Below the pieces are notes generated by a model. The model was not told the origin of the DNA. It was given only the letters and a program-made list of their open reading frames with translations, and made no database searches. Shown one piece after another: positions 56,751-59,865 of a stretch of DNA of 59,865 nucleotides. Each line of letters begins with the position of its first letter. The stretch's first letter is position 1. The translations under genes were made by a program, and so were the position numbers. The stretch is from Monosiga brevicollis MX1 (taxonomy: Eukaryota; Opisthokonta; Choanoflagellata; Craspedida; Salpingoecidae). The stretch covers positions 45,701 through 105,565 of the forward strand of contig NW_001865059.1 in assembly GCF_000002865.3 (NCBI RefSeq). The letters run 5' to 3'.

Positions 56751-57238
56751 ACGTCATAGCACATCTTATTATCGTAATTCTTGCTCTGTGTGACTACATC
56801 GTCATACATGTCTGTCTTTTGGGGTCATTTGCTTTGGTTGTTGTTTAATTGGCTCCGCACAAGGTAAAGAGGGCTTTGCCCTTGCTTGGCCCGACAGTGG
56901 GATGTGTCTCTTGTTTTTCCCCGTCTTCATTATCTAGTAGCTTGCGCTGAACCAAAGCCGCAGCTGTTCTTGTTCTCGTTGTCGTTGTTGTTTTTTGACC
57001 AGATGAGACTCTCCCAAGGTGAAATCTCGGCTGCCTGTGTGTGCGTGTGCGAGTGCCTGTGCTGCAGCCGTATTTTCTTTCTTGGTGTTCCCCTTTACCA
57101 ACCAGCACAGACCAACCGTGTTCATGTTTTCCCATAATCGAAGGAATGATCTGCATGACACACATGCGACTGTTGTTTCGCCTTGAAGACTCGTCTATTT
57201 TCTGGGAGTCGGCAAGAGCCCCAACGCTAGCTATAATG
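56751..57238. other. Intergenic, nothing recognised
   Basis: This follows the giant gene's stop and presumably includes its 3' UTR. Low-complexity T-rich stretches occur. No coding exon or RNA gene was recognised on either strand. Confidence 0.5.
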
Positions 57239-57620
57239 TCACGCCAAAGCAAGCCGTGCTATTAGATGCCTTGAGCAGTTAGATACACTCAAACTCGGTA
57301 GCCGACCGTGACCATGGAGAGAACGCGCAAAGGCGTGGATGCTGAGAAGCACAGAGCGCATCGTGTAGGCGGGCGACCAGCTGGCAATGTCTTTGCTCCA
57401 ATCGGTCTGGATCTCGTTGTAGCCTGATAGGATGAAGAGACAACGACGACCTGCTTCCACCTGAGGGTGGAGGGGAAGCTAGCAGTTGGAGGTAAAAGGG
57501 GTGTAGCATGCAGCCTATGATCGCCGAAGAAAAAGAAATTGATGGGTCATTCCAGCATGTTGTCTTCGCAGGCAGTGATGGCGAACTGTTCAGAGGGCCC
57601 ATCATGATTTTGCGCAAATC
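57239..57620 (-). pseudogene. Possible degenerate ubiquitin-conjugating (E2/UEV-like) fragment
   Basis: On the minus strand, a frame near 57635-57590 reads RRDLRKIMMGP. After a one-base shift comes PSEQFAITACEDNMLE and then TGA where E2 folds usually have Trp (DNLFEW). At 57460-57239, after an acceptor-like CCTCAG, an open stretch reads GRRCLFIL, then W, then SPAYTMRSVLLSIHAF. This is like the active-site Cys segment and the WSPAxTxxSVLLSI helix of E2 enzymes. The middle of the fold (the YPFxPP region) is absent. The frameshift, nonsense codon and missing middle suggest a broken copy. A poorly read or spliced gene, or chance resemblance, remain possible. Confidence 0.35.
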
Positions 57621-58247
57621 GCGGCGTACGTGCGGCTCAAGACGACACTTGTCTTTATTTTTCCATTCTTTTCGATTTTATTTTTATTTTTTTTTATATT
57701 TTTTTTTTTTTTTTTTAAAACATGGCCATTTCACCTGCATCCGTGTTGATCGTGCAGCCAACTGAGGCCTCGACCCAAACTCGAAGGCTTACCTGTCAGT
57801 GTATGCGATTGATCAGTCATCAGTCACGATGATAGGTCGTAAGAGCTCATTTGGGCTCATTGGTAGGAAGCGCCCAGTTTGTTGGACGATGATAGTGTGC
57901 ATCGTTCCCGTAACAGAGTTGGCTGCATGCGAGTTCAGGTCATGATGTGTTTGATGTTGCTGCTGCCATCGGGGCTCCTGCCATCCCATATGGGACTTGA
58001 CTTGAGACTTGAGATCAGGTGTAAATAGGTGAATGAATAAGGTGTAATTGATGAATAACCAGAGAACTGGCTTGTGCGTGGGGGCGCCAAGCCGTGAATC
58101 AGGTTGAGAGACAGGCAACGAGGCATGAATCAAGTTCATTTTGTTGGTGAAGGAAAGAGCGAGCGGGCAGGGTCCTTGCAGATTTGGCTCTCAGAGCTCT
58201 TCAGACTGGTCGCCAGCCAGTGTTTATTTTATGCTACTGGCTCGTAG
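57621..58247. other. Intergenic, nothing recognised
   Basis: It holds an AT/T-rich tract (about 57665-57720) and otherwise mixed sequence. The open frame at 57813-58139 on the minus strand has no recognisable motifs. Confidence 0.5.
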
Positions 58248-59011
58248 TTAGAAGTAATGGGCCATGAACTCACTTGAATGCGCCTTTGTAAAGCCAAACT
58301 TGCCATAGAAATCAACCAGGTTATCTTCACAATCCAGAATGGCTTTGTAACAACCGGCTGCACGAGCGAGTTCGCGGATGTATTCGAGCATGGCTCGGCC
58401 GAGCCCAAAACCGCGTAAGGAGCTGTCTACCACCACGTCTTCAACGTGGCCGGCTCGTCCGGCATTGCGGATGAACTTTTGCTCAACAAAGAGTGTGCCA
58501 GCGGCCACGACCTTGTCCTACGATACGAGGGACGGCATCGACGAGGAATGAGTAAGCAGGTTGACACGCTTTTGGCCCGTGAACCAAAGTAAGGCCCCTC
58601 AAGAAACATCATTGCTTGGGGGGGGGGGGGGGATTAGAACGGACCGTTTCCGTGTCAATCATGACAATGACATGGTGTTGAACGTTGGCTGCCATGTCTT
58701 TCAAGCGCTCAGCAAATTGCGTTTGCGTCATTTCTCCGACCACAGTGAGTTGTGCCAGAACCTGAAGAAAGCCCCTGAGCAGCGAGAAAAGAAAGAGAGA
58801 GAGAGAAAAAAAAAGGAAAACAGGTAGAAATAAAAGGGGGCAGGCCCAGACATGTGCGTTGGTAAAATATATGCAAGCTTTTTCACGGCGAGGTGCGGGG
58901 GAGGGTATTTCTGCGATCGACTAGCGACGCAAGGCGAGGCAAGACTCACCGATCGTAGTCACCGGGGGCCAATGGGCGGATGGTAAATCGATCACGATGG
59001 GACGCGGGCAT
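58248..59011 (-). CDS. GNA1: Glucosamine-6-phosphate N-acetyltransferase (GNA1), complete
   Basis: This GNAT-fold enzyme transfers acetyl from acetyl-CoA to glucosamine-6-phosphate, the second step toward UDP-GlcNAc for glycans and chitin. Exons 59011-58950, 58774-58645 and 58517-58248 join in phase to give 153 aa (yeast 159, human 184). The order matches the family: FTIRPLAPGDYDR at the N terminus, GFLQVLAQLT, VVAAGTLFVEQKFI, GHVEDVVVD, the acetyl-CoA loop LRGFGLGRAML, GCYKAILDCED and DFYGKFGF. Intron 1 starts GTGAGT. The donor of intron 2 (GTCCGT) is unusual, and that intron contains a G15 run (58618-58632). A second GNA1-like unit lies 49 nt upstream on the same strand. The two may be separate genes or one spliced tandem protein. 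Confidence 0.93.
58618..58632. repeat. Poly-G run in GNA1 intron 2
   Basis: Fifteen G on the plus strand (C15 in the gene sense), between the donor at 58644 and the acceptor at 58518. Confidence 0.9.
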
Positions 59012-59060
59012 GGGGGTATACTAGCCGCAGACGATCCAGGGTAGATGAAAGAGGATCAGA

Positions 59061-59865
59061 TTATTGGCTGGGTGGTTCGAAGCACAACACCAAAGCCATG
59101 ATGCACGCAAAGGGGAGTCGAGCTACAACCTTGGGGATGAGGTTCATGGTTGAGGGCCGCGGACTGCTGGGAAAGTAATGGCTGAGGCAGGTGCCTTTGC
59201 GTGTGAATCCGCATGAATCGTAAAAGTGGATGTTGTGCGCATCGCAGTCGATGATCACCTGGACAAGCCAATGAATGGCAAAGAATCGAGTGGGCGAGGA
59301 ACCAAGAGTGTGAGGAGACGGGAGGAAAGGAGAGGGGCAGCGATCCTGGAAGGAAGAAGGGGGTGGTTGGTGAGGAGAAGAGTAGTGGTGGTGGTGTTTA
59401 TTTTCCATACCTTGTAGCAGCCGCGTTGTTTGGCCACGGCTGTGAGGCGCTCGATCAATCGTCGGCCGAGACCTACGGGTCAGGGAGCGGTTGACCATTC
59501 AAGTTAAGCAGACGCCAAACTCGTATTGGTCCAGTTTTGCATGGTGGCGTTGACGGGCGTACCCTTTCGTCGCAAGCCTTGATCAACGACCACGTCCTCA
59601 ATGTGTCCAACGAATCCCAAGTTGCGGATAAACTTGGGCTCAATCACCTGTATTGAATCCGGCGTGAGCGAGGCGAGCGACAGCAGTGCGTGTTTGTGTG
59701 CGAGCGAGGGTTGATCGCGTACCACAGCGCCAAAGCCAACAATGCGGTGGAGGGAGACGTCCTCCAGGACCAACATGACGACTTGACCACTGCTCATAAT
59801 ATGCTCCAGTCGCTCGCTATCAAGTCGCCAGTCGAGGCACAAAGCGTCAGTGATGGGCATTGCTA
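59061..59865 (-). CDS. GNA1-like N-acetyltransferase paralogue (5' partial)
   Basis: Exons are (window end)-59723, 59647-59563, 59472-59411 and 59258-59061, joining in phase. The reading includes LVLEDVSLHRIVGFGAV, EPKFIRNLGFVGHIEDVVVD, LRRKGLGRRLIERL, GCYKVIIDCDAHNIHFYDSC and GF, so a GNAT domain very close to GNA1. The 5' part lies beyond the window. The first three visible bases in the gene sense are TAG, followed by CA and ATG, so the edge may be a splice acceptor rather than a start. The intron 59722-59648 is 75 nt, in frame and stop-free. The substrate-side segment reads FYDSCGF instead of FYGKFGF in its neighbour. As read, it has about 35 extra C-terminal residues before TAA at 59061. 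It may instead splice (59130 to 59020) into the next gene. Confidence 0.85.

Noticed and set aside
1-59865. CRISPR arrays, insertion sequences, operons or other prokaryotic elements
   Set aside because: None seen. The spliced genes show that this is eukaryotic nuclear DNA, and the repeats are coding repeats or microsatellites.

Overview
The window looks like nuclear DNA of a unicellular relative of animals, most likely a choanoflagellate of the Monosiga type (inference). Reasons: small GT-AG introns in ordinary genes, opisthokont-type FANCI, homogentisate dioxygenase and GNA1 genes, and giant surface proteins mixing bacterial-type Ig-like repeats with TNFR-like and furin-like cysteine modules. 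The sequence is a draft with three N gaps: 13319-13368, 31955-32744 and 43684-43733.

Layout. (1) 2-11929, plus: an intron-free, 5'-truncated giant ORF of about 33 tandem Ig-like repeats. (2) 12322-17285, minus: a multi-exon FANCI homologue (Fanconi anaemia DNA repair). (3) 17286-18787: a divergent intergenic region full of GA and CA microsatellites. (4) 18788-28133, plus: a mucin-like type I membrane protein of about 2,980 aa, with signal peptide, very long Ser/Thr stalk, nine small Cys modules, one TM helix and a tail with PPxY and tyrosine motifs. (5) 28521-31247, minus: homogentisate 1,2-dioxygenase, fully resolved into 13 exons (455 aa). (6) 31248-33815: a second divergent intergenic region with a gap and TC repeats. 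(7) 33816-56750, plus: a giant secreted protein of about 7,490 aa plus the gap. It has a signal peptide, 15 filamin-like repeats, about 46 repeats of the same family as gene 1, 10 TNFR-like repeats and about 5 furin-like repeats. (8) 57239-57620, minus: a degenerate E2-like fragment. (9) 58248-59011, minus: GNA1. (10) 59061-59865, minus: a second GNA1-like gene, cut by the window end and only 49 nt upstream of the first.

Three of the plus-strand genes encode very large cell-surface or secreted proteins, so the window is dominated by likely adhesion or extracellular-coat functions. The minus-strand genes are housekeeping: DNA repair, tyrosine catabolism and UDP-GlcNAc synthesis. Ordinary genes are intron-rich, while the giant repeat regions sit in single exons of 12-18 kb. 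Exon models were built by hand from GT/AG sites, reading phase and recognised protein motifs. They are not supported by transcripts.
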